NCBI GenBank assembly: GCA_001687465.1
Contig: LVLI01000201.1
Location: 79,667-143,666, forward strand
Direction of reading: 5' to 3'
Origin: Halocafeteria seosinensis
Lineage: Eukaryota; Sar; Bigyra; Bicosoecida
Length of the DNA: 64,000 nucleotides
Shown: in pieces, positions 12,147-22,847 of the stretch
Numbering within the stretch: the stretch's first letter is position 1
Layout: the number at the start of each line of letters is the position of its first letter
Notes under the pieces: generated by a model
Seen by the model: only the letters and a program-made list of their open reading frames with translations
What the model was told of the DNA's origin: nothing
Databases searched by the model: none
Program-made: the position numbers and the translations under genes

Positions 12147-12559
12147 CCAAAAATGACGACCCACGTAAGCAGGTCAGGTACCTGAGATAAGATAACGACG
12201 TATCATTGATCAATGATCATCCGCTGCGATGACAAGTTATTTTGCAAATACTGTACAGCGAGGCGGAAAGTGTCCGAAACGCTCCGGCGAAACCCGAGTA
12301 TATTGATATTCCCATAGCATCCCTTATCCTCATTGAGATCAATTCCTCATACATTGGTGAATAGTAGCGGACACACATCAGCAAAAGCGCACCAACCCAC
12401 CCTCAAAAGCTTGCGTCTTAGCTTCACAAATACATGTACTGTACAGAAATCCGCCAATTTATGCTCAGAATTATATACAGTATTCCTTGTTTTGAATGAT
12501 AGGAGAAACATTAATAGTGCTATATTGACTACGTCGCTCTCAAAGGCTCTCACTGACCA

Positions 12560-12865
12560 GAATACACTGCACTAGGATCCCACCAACGACCGGGGTTATC
12601 CGTTATTTCGAGACATGTCGGTGAACGACATTTGTAAGTGTTAACCTTTCTCCATGTGTGAAGAGGGCTACAGTATGCTTTGAGAATTGCATACTCTAGA
12701 GAGGGCGACGTAGAGCTGACCGTGCGAAAAGCACGCGCCCCACGGAAACACGGAAATAACCATACATACGCGGTATATATCATTGTATTTCATTGAAACT
12801 GGAATTTCAAGTAACAAGTTGGCTTGGGAGTCACAAATGTGTTGACGACAGTACGCATGTTCCAT
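12560..12865 (-). pseudogene. Helitron/PIF1-type helicase C-terminal fragment
   Basis: The minus-strand translation contains CFSHGQLYVALSRV, the hallmark final motif of PIF1-family helicases carried by Helitrons. The frame breaks shortly afterwards, and only about 65 residues are open in one frame. It is opposite in orientation to the 11198 fragment, so the two are not pieces of one colinear gene. Confidence 0.55.
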
Positions 12866-13422
12866 TCAAGGCAAGAAGCTCTGTAGAGAGGGTGCTCAGA
12901 ATATTGGAGGTTGATGTATACCTTGTACATTACGCAAATCACTGGTTAAAGTAAAGTGCACATACATACACATGTGTGTGTGAGTGCAAAGTTGCTACGA
13001 GAATTGTATCATGTTCATCCGGATTTTGCACAGTTTGTTAAATTGAACGGTACCCGACATACATTTTACTTTCACTGAACGTAGATTAAGTGTCTGGTGT
13101 ATTATACAGTGGTATATGGCACCGAACCAACAGAAGGTGAAGAATGAAGTACCGCTGTCGACGCGAAGCTAGCGAATCCCGCAGCTCGCAAACTGGAAAA
13201 TTCGGGCTTCCAAGTAATCTATGTAAAGTCAGGGCGGGAATATCCCTGCGAGAAGCAATTCTAAGGCAACAGTCCTTTGTTGGTTTGTTTATAATGTTTG
13301 ACGGCCATGTGGACTGGAAACATGTTACACATTTCGTACTGGTATTGTGTGGTTGTTTCATTTGAGACAAGGAAAAGCAGTCATTATGTCCAAAGTTTTC
13401 GTTTTAGACGAGAAATAAGATA

Positions 13423-16070
13423 ATGATACGTGTCTATGGTAGCATTTGTACAAAATGCACGCAACAGCTCCCTCGAGTGGCAGCATGTGTCTCTCCATGC
13501 AGTGCCTGGTTCCACACGAGCGCCGCTACAGCACAACGAGGGTCCTCTCAGAGGACAATGAGCCTTCGGGACGTGACGAGACCATCAGAGATCATCGATC
13601 TCTTGAATGGTAAAGAGTGTGAGCTCGTGGAATTCGGACCAGCTCTCGTGAAATGCACAGGGTATTTCCATCAGGTGTCCAATGCCGAGAGAGCTGCTTC
13701 GCCAGGGTCCCACACGGTCAGCAATAGGAGGAATAGAGGCGCTCCGTCGAGCAAACGCCCTCCAGTGGACGTAAGGGAGCTCGAGAAAGGACAGGAAGAG
13801 ACCAAAGCTCTATGGGACATTGTGAAGCAACTCGAGGTAGCGCTTCTTCACAAAGGCGACACTCAGGAATTGCCACTAGGAGTGGCCGCTGATCTCTTGA
13901 ACCCCTTGTGTTTTTTACTGATGCAGCAACATCGGAACTACGTGGATGTGGTGCGCAATGGTGGCCGTCGAGAGGATCAGCACTTAAGAGAACAGATTCT
14001 GCGGAAAGCATTCGAGTTAAGTCAGCAACTAGTCCACCACATGGAAAAACGAGTAGAGGAGCTACCGACAAATCGAGATGATTTCCGTAAAGTATTTCTC
14101 TCGCTTGCACGTGCGTCCACAACCGTACGAGTACTTAAGGGTGGAAAGAGAAACAAGGTAGTTGATAATACTAATCTCAATGAGGTGGTCGATTCAATTA
14201 TGCGGTTTGCCGCTAGAGTCTACAACAAGATCCTAGAAATACCAGCTAAGCCGATAGCTTCCAGTGATACCTTTCATAGTGCACCAGATCCTGGATTTGC
14301 TCGGATGGTTTGGGAAACGGGATTTTCACTGTTGGACTTCTTGATACGACACGAATTTATACAGGCAGGCTCTCCTGAAATTCGAGAGATTTTCAGGCGG
14401 CTTTCTCTTCACCAAGCTGGGTTTTTCTGCTTTAGCTTCTTCGAAAACTTTACTACACTCACAGAACTTCCATTCGAAGAATCGGTTATTCGGTCCCAGA
14501 TAGCGATATTACAGGAAAGAATCAAATTGGCGTCAGACCAAGAACTGTACAGTTTACGAAATCAAGATCGGTTTAACGTGGTCGTCAGTGGCTCAACAGT
14601 TCACAAGAGTCCAACGGAGGAGGGTAATGAGGCAATAGCTCGATTGATTAAGCTCGTCCGAGAGCAAGGTGGTGAGGGCACTGAATTAGTCTACCTATTA
14701 TACAGATTTCGAGCTGCAGCTAAACTATGCTGGGCCAACCGTCCAATGTCTGCTTACGAAGACCGCGATGATGATCCGGCATCTACCCCCTTTATCTTGT
14801 ATCAAGAATCATTGAAGTTATGTGAAGGCATCGCGGATTCTATTGTCAACAGTAGAGCTGCTAATCCAAAGTGCCGGGTGGATATAACTACGATTCCTGC
14901 GTATCATCTGTGCAGGCTTCTGCGTGCTATGGCGAGCATCGGTCATAGGGACCCCAATTTATATGAATGTATAGCCCAGGAGGTTTCGAAACGAATAAGG
15001 GGAGGTCAGTTTTGCAACAAAGAGCAGACGGTCTCCCAAGTGGCAAGAAGGAACAGTGGCTCCATCCAAGTGACAAGCCCAGCCGAAGTATCACATGATG
15101 ACGACCTGTACGATCCCATAGTACATTCGTACACTGAGCCTCTGTTGGCTTCATTTGTGGGTCATGACCTTGCTGTCTACTCCGTTTCTATGAAGGATCC
15201 TGAGCGTATTTTTCAGACATGCGTACTTCCTATCCTATCTTACATCACAGAGTGCTACCGTCCGCAGCTTGAGTCATTTCATGCGAAAGTATCTGACGCG
15301 ATAGATACCTCGACTATGGAGGACTTGACCGCAATCACAGAATCTGTGTATGACGAAGTGGATTTAGACTACCCTTTGGATCAGGTCGTTTCAAAGAATG
15401 TAATGAGTGGTCTTGCTGGTACTGACAGTTTTGAGTTGGGGACGGACAGCATCTCTCCTCTTTTTAAGACTCTTGCTGTTGCAGCCCGAGCTCAACACAA
15501 CGTTCATATGGAAAGGATTTCGGAAAAATATGGCCATCCGTGTGAGTTAACAGTGGAGGGAAGGACCGTCCATATGAGCACGATGGAATTCGACGTAAGC
15601 TATTTATCAAACTGTTAGTGGAGTGGTGCAGAATAGTTTTGTCTCTTTTCTCGCACAGGTTTACAAAATATTAGAAAATTTTGGTAGCAGCTTACCTCAT
15701 ATTCATTACATGACCAAGCAAGGACTTACGGTAGACTTCGCATATCCTGATCAACGTATTGCGGTCGAAGTCGATGGTCCCTATCACTTCGACCCGGTGT
15801 TGCTAGAGAGTCAGAATCAGCAGGACCAACATGGTTTAACCCGGTTGAATGCGTTTTCTGTGTTTAAGCAGACAGTGCTGGAGAGGGAAGGCTGGAATGT
15901 AATACGGATCCCAGTATATGACTGGATAAGCTTGTTGAAAAACGAGGAGAAGGTAAGGGTCATCTTTCATCACTGTGCGTGCATTAATTCAGCCAACTTT
16001 ACATTGCTAGCTGATTGACCAGATCGACTATCTAAAGAACATATTTCCGGAGAACATGTATACCGGTTGA
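13423..16070 (+). CDS. RAP-domain protein, predicted organellar RNA-binding factor
   Basis: Three exons: 13423-15594, 15659-15952 and 16023-16070; 837 aa. The N-terminus (MIRVYGSICTKCTQQLPRVA...) is basic, hydroxylated and non-acidic, as in a mitochondrial or plastid targeting peptide. The long middle part is helical and has no motif I can name, as in FASTK-like/OPR-type repeat proteins. Near the C-terminus lies a RAP domain: GLTVDFAYPDQRIAVEVDG, PYHF, a variable loop, then VLEREGWNVIRIPVYDW. This is the restriction-endonuclease-like fold with the DFA and EVDGP core. RAP proteins act in organelle RNA processing, stability or translation, and that role is inferred here. The stop lies 33 bp from the stop of the convergent derlin gene. 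Confidence 0.85.
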
Positions 16071-16103
16071 TTTATAAGTTAAATACAAAACGGTTGCCAT
16101 GAC

Positions 16104-17105
16104 TTATTCCTCGTGGGGTCTGCCGGCTGGTTCTTCTCTTCCTAGGACTCGTCCTTGACCAACGAAAGGCTGTCTCCCTGGTGCTGCCGGCGCTGCACCA
16201 GGTCTACCAACTCCGGCTGCACGTCCTCTATAATGACTTGGTACTTCATCCAGCCAGTTTGCTCTGCGGTCATCCTTATGAAACATATAGAAATTATTAA
16301 TATGAGTTGCTGGCCGTTCGAATCAACTTACAAAAATTCAGGTGTGTATAAAAGGCGCAGGCCTTTGGTTTGAGGAAGCACCTCTTGGAAGAAGTAGTAT
16401 ATGTGTCCTATAATAATCCCCATCAAATCAGGAGTGGGATCATTCCCAAGCAGTATGCCAACGACTAACATTACCCACGGCAAATAAAACCCTTGGAACT
16501 TGAACCCAAAGAATGACATCACCTGTCAATCCACACAAGGCATAGAACGTGTGGAAACCATTATGACAACAAAGTAAAATGCCGATTACGTACTGCATGT
16601 GGGTTTTTTCTGCTCCAAACATACACAATCGTGAATATAAGCGAAGGTCCCAGGAATGCCACGCCCAAGGCCAAGTCTCCCAACTGCAAACCTTTCCATT
16701 CATTCCATGACATGCCATCACATCCCATACAAGAGACAAGGGGGCAATACGTACACAGAGAATAAGTCCACAAACGATCAGCATAAAGACATAATCGGCC
16801 TTATTCCCCGTTCCAGTGCCTCCTCCACTCGGATAAGGGTCCCGTTCGAGGTTGCTGCTGTATTTATACAGGATATAACACTGAAATACGAAGGGTAGGC
16901 TGAATTTCCCGAGGAAGAAGAAGTTCGTCACCAGCCTCCAGATTTCAAACTTATGCCAGATGGCCGACCAAATGAGAGGAAGCACGTAAACATTGACCAT
17001 TCCCAATGAAACAGCGCATGTGGTGGCCACGCATCCCGTCAACAAAGTACGCGTGACGGGCGGTATGCTATAGTACCACTCCTGTGGCGTCGTGGGCTCC
17101 GCCAT
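16104..17105 (-). CDS. Derlin, ER-associated degradation channel component
   Basis: From 17105 down, four exons: 16755-17105, 16594-16683, 16332-16522, 16104-16263; 263 aa. It starts MAEPTTPQEWYYSIPPVTRT, with the derlin signature IPPVTRT, then IWRLVTNFFFLGKFSLPFVF, the rhomboid-like loop region, VYVWSRKNP and LMGIIIGHIYYFFQEVLPQT. The C-terminus contains PFVGQGRVLG, matching the SHP box (FxGxGxxLG) that recruits p97/Cdc48. No rhomboid Ser/His pair is expected in derlins. The last acceptor was chosen at 16264-16266 (minus-strand CAG) because only that site joins the TPEF segment in frame to the SHP-box frame; the nearer AG would give an unrelated tail. The 5' UTR carries a poly(T) run on the coding strand near 17158-17171. 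Confidence 0.92.
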
Positions 17106-17505
17106 CGTCTTACAAGCGCAAGAACACTACTACTACCACCTTCGGAAACAAGAAACAAAAAAAAAAAAAAAGCTCCAATAATCCCTTTACAACACTTTCG
17201 TCTGCGTAAGAAGACGACTTCCAAGTTGAAGAACTGAATGCAGCAATCTTTTCGTCTACTTTGGAAGACACGTGTTGTTGCTCGTATCGTGGCGAAGCAA
17301 CAGTGGAGGGGCAGCGGTATGGAGTAAGTGCCTTGATACGAAGAAGTGTCATTCAGATGTAATGCGAACAAAGTGAAGATTTATTTGCATGAAGTGTAGA
17401 AAAGATAAGCCGATTGGGAACCAGCTACCAGTTAGTGGTAGACGAGAAGTTAAATCCGGTTTGGCAGTTGCAAGGATAACTTTTTTCCAAGAGTAGGTAT
17501 GGAGT
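17106..17505. other. Spacer between derlin start and membrane-protein 3' end
   Basis: About 400 bp holding the derlin promoter/5' UTR, including a poly(A) run (plus strand) near 17158-17171 and an AGTTGAAGAA motif at 17224-17233. No gene is seen. Confidence 0.4.
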
Positions 17506-20500
17506 CTACTGAAACGTTTTCACCAGTAGCGATAGCGTTGTTTGACGCGAATAATCTAAAGCACTCTTCACAATAGGTCTATCTTTCCATTCCTCAACAG
17601 CATTGTACACGGTCTCAGTTCCTGCGGGAGACTCCTGATAGCCTGGGACGTTTCTTGAAGAGTTCTCCTGCGGGTCAGTTTCAGCAGCGACCTCTTGCGT
17701 GTCAGTTTCAGCAGCGACATGTGGCTCCTCCGAATTAGGGTGTGCAGCTCCGTTCGTTTCTCCAGCTGGGGATTGATCGTCGGTAACACCAGAAAAGGTC
17801 GGTTCGCCATTTGCTTGATTAGACCTATTAACTCCGGCATTGCCCGCTTCAGTGTCTGAATCCGTGGGCCCTTCTTGTTGCACTGGGGCAGTTGCGCTTT
17901 CGTCGAGGCTTTCCGTGGGCTGCATCGTCGATTGAACATTCATGTGTTGGTTATTATCACCGTTTCCATCGCCCAAAAAGCTGATAACGGAGAGCTGCGC
18001 AAGACGAGGTAAGTCACTGCCGTTAACCAGGCAATACCAGTACAGCACAGTAGGGTAACTTACAATTTCATAAAATGTATCCAACATCTTTGGCGTTATC
18101 CATCTCCAACGGGATAATAGTCCACGAGACTTCAGCCACGCATCGATGATATTTCGGGGCACTGGCTTGAAAGCAATAGATGTTTCCTTCCTGCGAACCA
18201 CTTCTCCTACTATGTGACATTAGCAGCATAATCCTTGACAGTATTACTTACTGTGGATTCATATCTTCATCGAACCTAGTGACCTTCTTAAGGTCTTTGT
18301 TGCTTTCCCAGACATCACTCCAGAATAGGTACCACACCGCGGCGGAAGGGCTGGAGTAGATTTGCTGTATCTTACGATATAGAGCATCTAGATCCTCTCT
18401 GTGTCGTGCTGGCAACGATTTTACGTCGGGATCAGTTTCGCATTGAAAATATTTTTCTACCTCCTCGCGAGATGCTCGGTTGTTGTCGTATATATGGATC
18501 CAGAAAGCGGAACTCAGCAACCGTTCCGCGGCCTGTCTTCTCTCCAATAGCTGTTGCCGATACCCCTGCATCTTATTTTGCAGCTCCTCTAGTCGCTTTG
18601 GCAATACTGTGAATCGAATGGTCAATGCGAAGGGAGTGCAAAACTGATCGCATGTGATACACTGAAACGTGCAACCACTTACGCTCGCAGTTTGGTCGAT
18701 TGTTGAAAAACTGCTTGAGGGCAGCACAGTCTTCGAACCTGAAAGCAATAAACAAACCGTTCCAAACGCTAAGATAAGACATCCTTAAGTGCATAAACCT
18801 GTATAAATACGTACTTATCATTGATACCGAGGTACTGCCTATTGAAATGATCGGCATTGTGGAGCGTTTTCCTCTTGCCAGTGCGGGGAGCAGTACCTGA
18901 GAGCTTCATTCATCTGATAATATACGCCGGTACACGTTAACACAATACATCGAATTTACCTGTTCCTTCCCCGTCATCCAGGAATAAATCAAATCTAAAG
19001 CCAGATTGCATCGGCAAGGCGGGATAATTTGTGCCGATCGACAAGTAGCCATAGTCGTACTTCATCAGAACAGTAATTGTACTATACACTGTTCGAGTTT
19101 GTGTGTTTCCTTGGCTGCAGAATCATGACTAAATTGAAATAGAAGTGAAGATGTTTCAAATGAGCCACAAATACCTGTCTCTGTAAGTTTCCGTTCCGTC
19201 CTCAACCGTGAACGTTTCCCACCGTTCCAAATGGTAATGAATACGAGGACCGCACAAAGCCCGTAGCTTTTGCCGAACTGTTCTCCTCCGTTTGATTTCA
19301 GGTGTCGAATTTTGGTTTACAAGATCCTCAATTCGATCACTCCAAAGGAAAGTGTAGTCGTCACTGTCGTCATATACCATGACAGCGTGAAAAGGATATG
19401 CTATTGTATACAACTTCCCAAAGCAAGTGGAGCTTCCCAGTTGACCGGTGCTTGCTTTGCCGTAGTAATAAGCGTCTACCCCCTCCAGCTCTGTCATAAT
19501 GAAATTCCGTGCACCCACAATATTTGGATTGTAAGTGTTTCTCCAATGCTCAAGATTTCGGTTCATTCCAACGTCCCTCGTTTTCCACTTAAGCGATTCT
19601 AGCCTGAGATATTGATACGTGCGGAATTCACTCGCCACCCTACTTCAGATCTCAAATAATATGCTGGGTACATACCTTTCCCACAGCTGTTCACCTTCCT
19701 CCTTCAATACGGAATCCCAAAACGGCTGCCAAACACGTTGTTTAATTTCGGACTGAATATCCCACTCAGGAACAGTTTTCTTGAAGGTGGACGATTTCTT
19801 CGTAGAACTGTTGGTGAACTGAAGGATACCGAAGATTGACTTTACCGTGCTCCGAACGACTTGAATGTCCCACAGTACAGCAATAAGCATCACGAATAGA
19901 TTCAGAGCATGGGCTGTGACAATGACATATCCCATGATATCGCCATAGGCAAACGTGGAGACGAAGCTGCCTCCCACAGTGATAAGCGAGGTGAATAGCC
20001 CAGAGTAGTCCAAAAAATCCGCTGCAAGCCAAGACGAGACTGCTGAAACATACACGGGAAGATTCGTCAGTTTACTTATACTTACAAACGGGATCAAGGA
20101 ACGGCGCGCTAAAGAAGGAAAACAACCCCCAGACTCCTAGAACGCACAAGTTCGAGATAGACTGGGTTCCTGGATGCTCATAGAGAACAATGGTAGGTAC
20201 AACCAATGCCAGCTTAAAAAACATTTTCAACACTTGATAATAAGCCCATTTCCGTTCGTAACCGTCGTATCTGGGAATTTACAGTCCGTTGGATGAGAGT
20301 AGACCACATGTAGAAGGAGGCTTTGCACTCACAGAAACAAGTACGGGCAGTTTTGCTGATTTGGATCATTCTCGAGATCATCTCGATACCTGCCAGAAAG
20401 GAGCAAAGCAGATAACCACGGATATAGCCTCGAATTCGTACGCTTCGCAGTGCATGAAGTCATACCTTGTGTTGTTGTAGTCTACTAGGTTGCCTTCGTT

Positions 20501-21492
20501 ATCGTAGCACTTTGTAGGGTCCTCACGACTTCCGAAGGGTTTGTTCTTGTAGATGAGCCAGGTGCAGTATATAGGCAAACTGAGGGTATACAGTAAACCA
20601 ATTAGTATTGCACCGGCAAAGACAGTATTATAATATTTCCACTGGGAGCAGCTGCAGTCTGAATAGTGAAGCGAGTTGTCTGCCAAAATATCTCTATCGT
20701 CCGTTCCGGCTTTAATCGCTTCAATGATACCGGGGCATCCGAGGCTGACGTCGGGACTTACAAAAACAATTGCCTGTAGGAACGTATACATCAAGCATGC
20801 TTATACATTTTGCTACAAAAGGAAAATCTACGGGAGAGCTTACTCGTATCATTCCCGGCGCGCAGCGAAATATCTGCGCCAGTTCTCTTGAGACAGGAAG
20901 ATAGAGCAACGTGGCCAGTCGGAGACCCCACTTAATAAAGCCTATTTTGTACTTCTTTTCCTCTTTTTGCTTGTTCCATTTCTGCACTTCGTGTCCCTGT
21001 AATATCAAATTTCCTTGTACGTACAATTTCGAATTACAAAACTGACGAGACAATGGCTTACTTGTCGAATCTCATCCGGGTTGAGTTTCTTCGAAATGCA
21101 CCATACAATGTTGAAAGCCAAAGTACAGATCAGTGCGAATGCGAGCAAAACGCCGACAACATAAATATGTGGTATCTTAGAATATACCATGTTAAAGTTC
21201 AGTGACACCTGCAGGAAGAAACCCCAGTGGAAGTTTGGCTGGAACTAACCTTGATGCAGCGGGATATATCACTCACCACTCCAAAAACATGGCCAAACAC
21301 CTTTTTCGCTAAGGTTAAACCTTTACTCGCGATGGCCGAAAAAAAGAGCGAAATATTCTGCACAAAGTCCCGAACGATCTCCAGACGAGTGAAATCGACG
21401 CATTGCGTTTTCACTCGGCGGAGGCTCTGGGCCGTCTTTTGCGCCTCCTGATTCAGCAGGGGCTGTTTTACATCCCCGGATTCCGCGCTCAT
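17506..21492 (-). CDS. Polytopic membrane protein of unknown family, 14 exons
   Basis: From 21492 down the exons are 21277-21492, 21062-21208, 20844-20996, 20466-20773, 20333-20389, 20086-20270, 19676-20042, 19175-19639, 18960-19114, 18815-18896, 18683-18738, 18252-18606, 18064-18190, 17506-17994; 1053 aa, all phases consistent. The first 72 residues include PLLNQEAQ and look cytosolic. Hydrophobic segments lie near residues 84-110, 140-165, 222-248, 312-335, 345-365 and 382-430. Between the second and third is a Cys-containing loop (SLHYSDCSCSQWKYYNT), and before the fourth is a YDGYERKWAYYQVLKM motif. A ~620-residue soluble tail follows, ending in an acidic low-complexity part with AAETDxQE twice. 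I do not recognise the family; a fungal TRP-like or transporter-like architecture is possible but unproven. The last intron (17995-18063) is 69 nt, in frame and stop-free. Confidence 0.75.
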
Positions 21493-22847
21493 TTTTATCG
21501 GTAGGGGGTATTACGCCCAGTGGGGGTCCAAAATGACGTAAATGAGCGTGAATCGGCCTTCAGAAGCAGCTTGTTGTCCGGTGCGATTGGTGTGAAGTAC
21601 TGGTTTAGACCAAACTTCTCGCGAGCTACAGTATTCCTTTATACCAAGACAACCTGAACTATGCCAGACGATGGATAAGATACTTAACTTTGGTGCGGAC
21701 GATTCCGGAGTGGAAAGAACAAGTAGTTTTGGAGTATAACGCACGCACTACACTACACGGATTGGGGGATCGAAATTCTGAAGCTGAAGAGGTCGCAAGT
21801 GCACTTCAGCTGTATCCTTCTCGTTACTGTTTCTTGTCGCAACTGTGTACAGTACAGTAATACCAGTAAACCGTACTGATTTCTGTCGCACGTCCTTATA
21901 CACAGATTTGCACACCTGAAACGTTTACTTGGCCAGTTTTCGCCGTTACGACACCGACACTGCTTAATAAAGACTGCAAGAACCACTTACGGTACCGTTT
22001 ACACGAAGATACTGCAATTCCAGTTTAGTAGCCCCAAAGAATACGAGCAGAGGTAGAAAGAATATTTTTGTCGCGTAATGGAAGACTTCACATGATTTCC
22101 ATACAAATGCTACCCAGCCTGGGAACCTAGGCAAAGGATCTGGGCTGTTTTTACAAGGGAAATATCAAGGGGTTGTCGCCTTACGGGACAGAGTTCTAGG
22201 AGTTGACCCGCCTTATGCTGGGACATATTGTAACGAACGTCTTGCCCGGGTTGACTGGGGGTTTGAGCTGGATCCTAGGTCCAGGAGTGATGGCGACTGA
22301 ACGCCATGGAGGAGAAAACGAAAGAAGAACAGGATCTTCCTGTATAGTGCAACGACGGTATGTGCCTAGCAGATATGCTGTTTGTTTACCGCTGAGTCTC
22401 CTGGATACAAAAAGATGATCCTCGTTGTAACATTTTTGTTGCGTTCCTGAACGAGACCCAGGACGTGTAGGCGAGTTAGTGGACGCTGATAGCATGCAGT
22501 GCTTGACGTATTGTATGATTTTATTTTATTCTCGAATGTGTCATATCAGTTCCATTGTCCGATACTGTTCATCCGTACCCCCCACGATCAATTCTACAGC
22601 CTATCCATCAAGGTAATCCGGAGGCGGTGTTTCATTCGATTGTAGTTGCAAATATCGATCAGTCAGTAGTTGTCTCGTTTAGCGTACTAAGCGGTATCGG
22701 TGCCATTGCTGGTGGTCCAGTTGCTTCGCTCGACAACTGCACTGCTAGGTGCACCTGGTGCAGTCACAGCGCGCGGCAGTGCAGTGCTTAACCTGGTACT
22801 GTTGAAGACAGTGATTCACAGGCAGTGTGGGATTGTTTTCTCCAGAA
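21493..22847. other. Intergenic region between membrane protein and LRR gene
   Basis: About 1.35 kb between two divergently oriented starts. Open frames of 70-100 codons exist on both strands but show no family features or splice signals. I see no repeat or RNA gene. It presumably holds both promoters. Confidence 0.4.

Larger units (their letters stand above)
10820..13422. other. Gene-poor region with transposon remnants
   Basis: A 2.6 kb stretch without an intact gene. It holds helicase-like coding scraps on both strands and a repeat present as one longer and one internally deleted copy, described separately. The segment from about 12870 to 13422, next to the RAP gene, contains nothing else recognisable apart from a short CA/TG-rich patch near 12960-12990. 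Confidence 0.6.

Noticed and set aside
16287-16331. Derlin ending at the in-frame TAA after TPEFL
   Set aside because: A GTAAGT donor overlaps the stop, and splicing restores a C-terminus with an SHP box typical of derlins.
22196-22791. Retrotransposon fragment between the membrane protein and LRR genes
   Set aside because: No reverse transcriptase, integrase or LTR feature could be identified.
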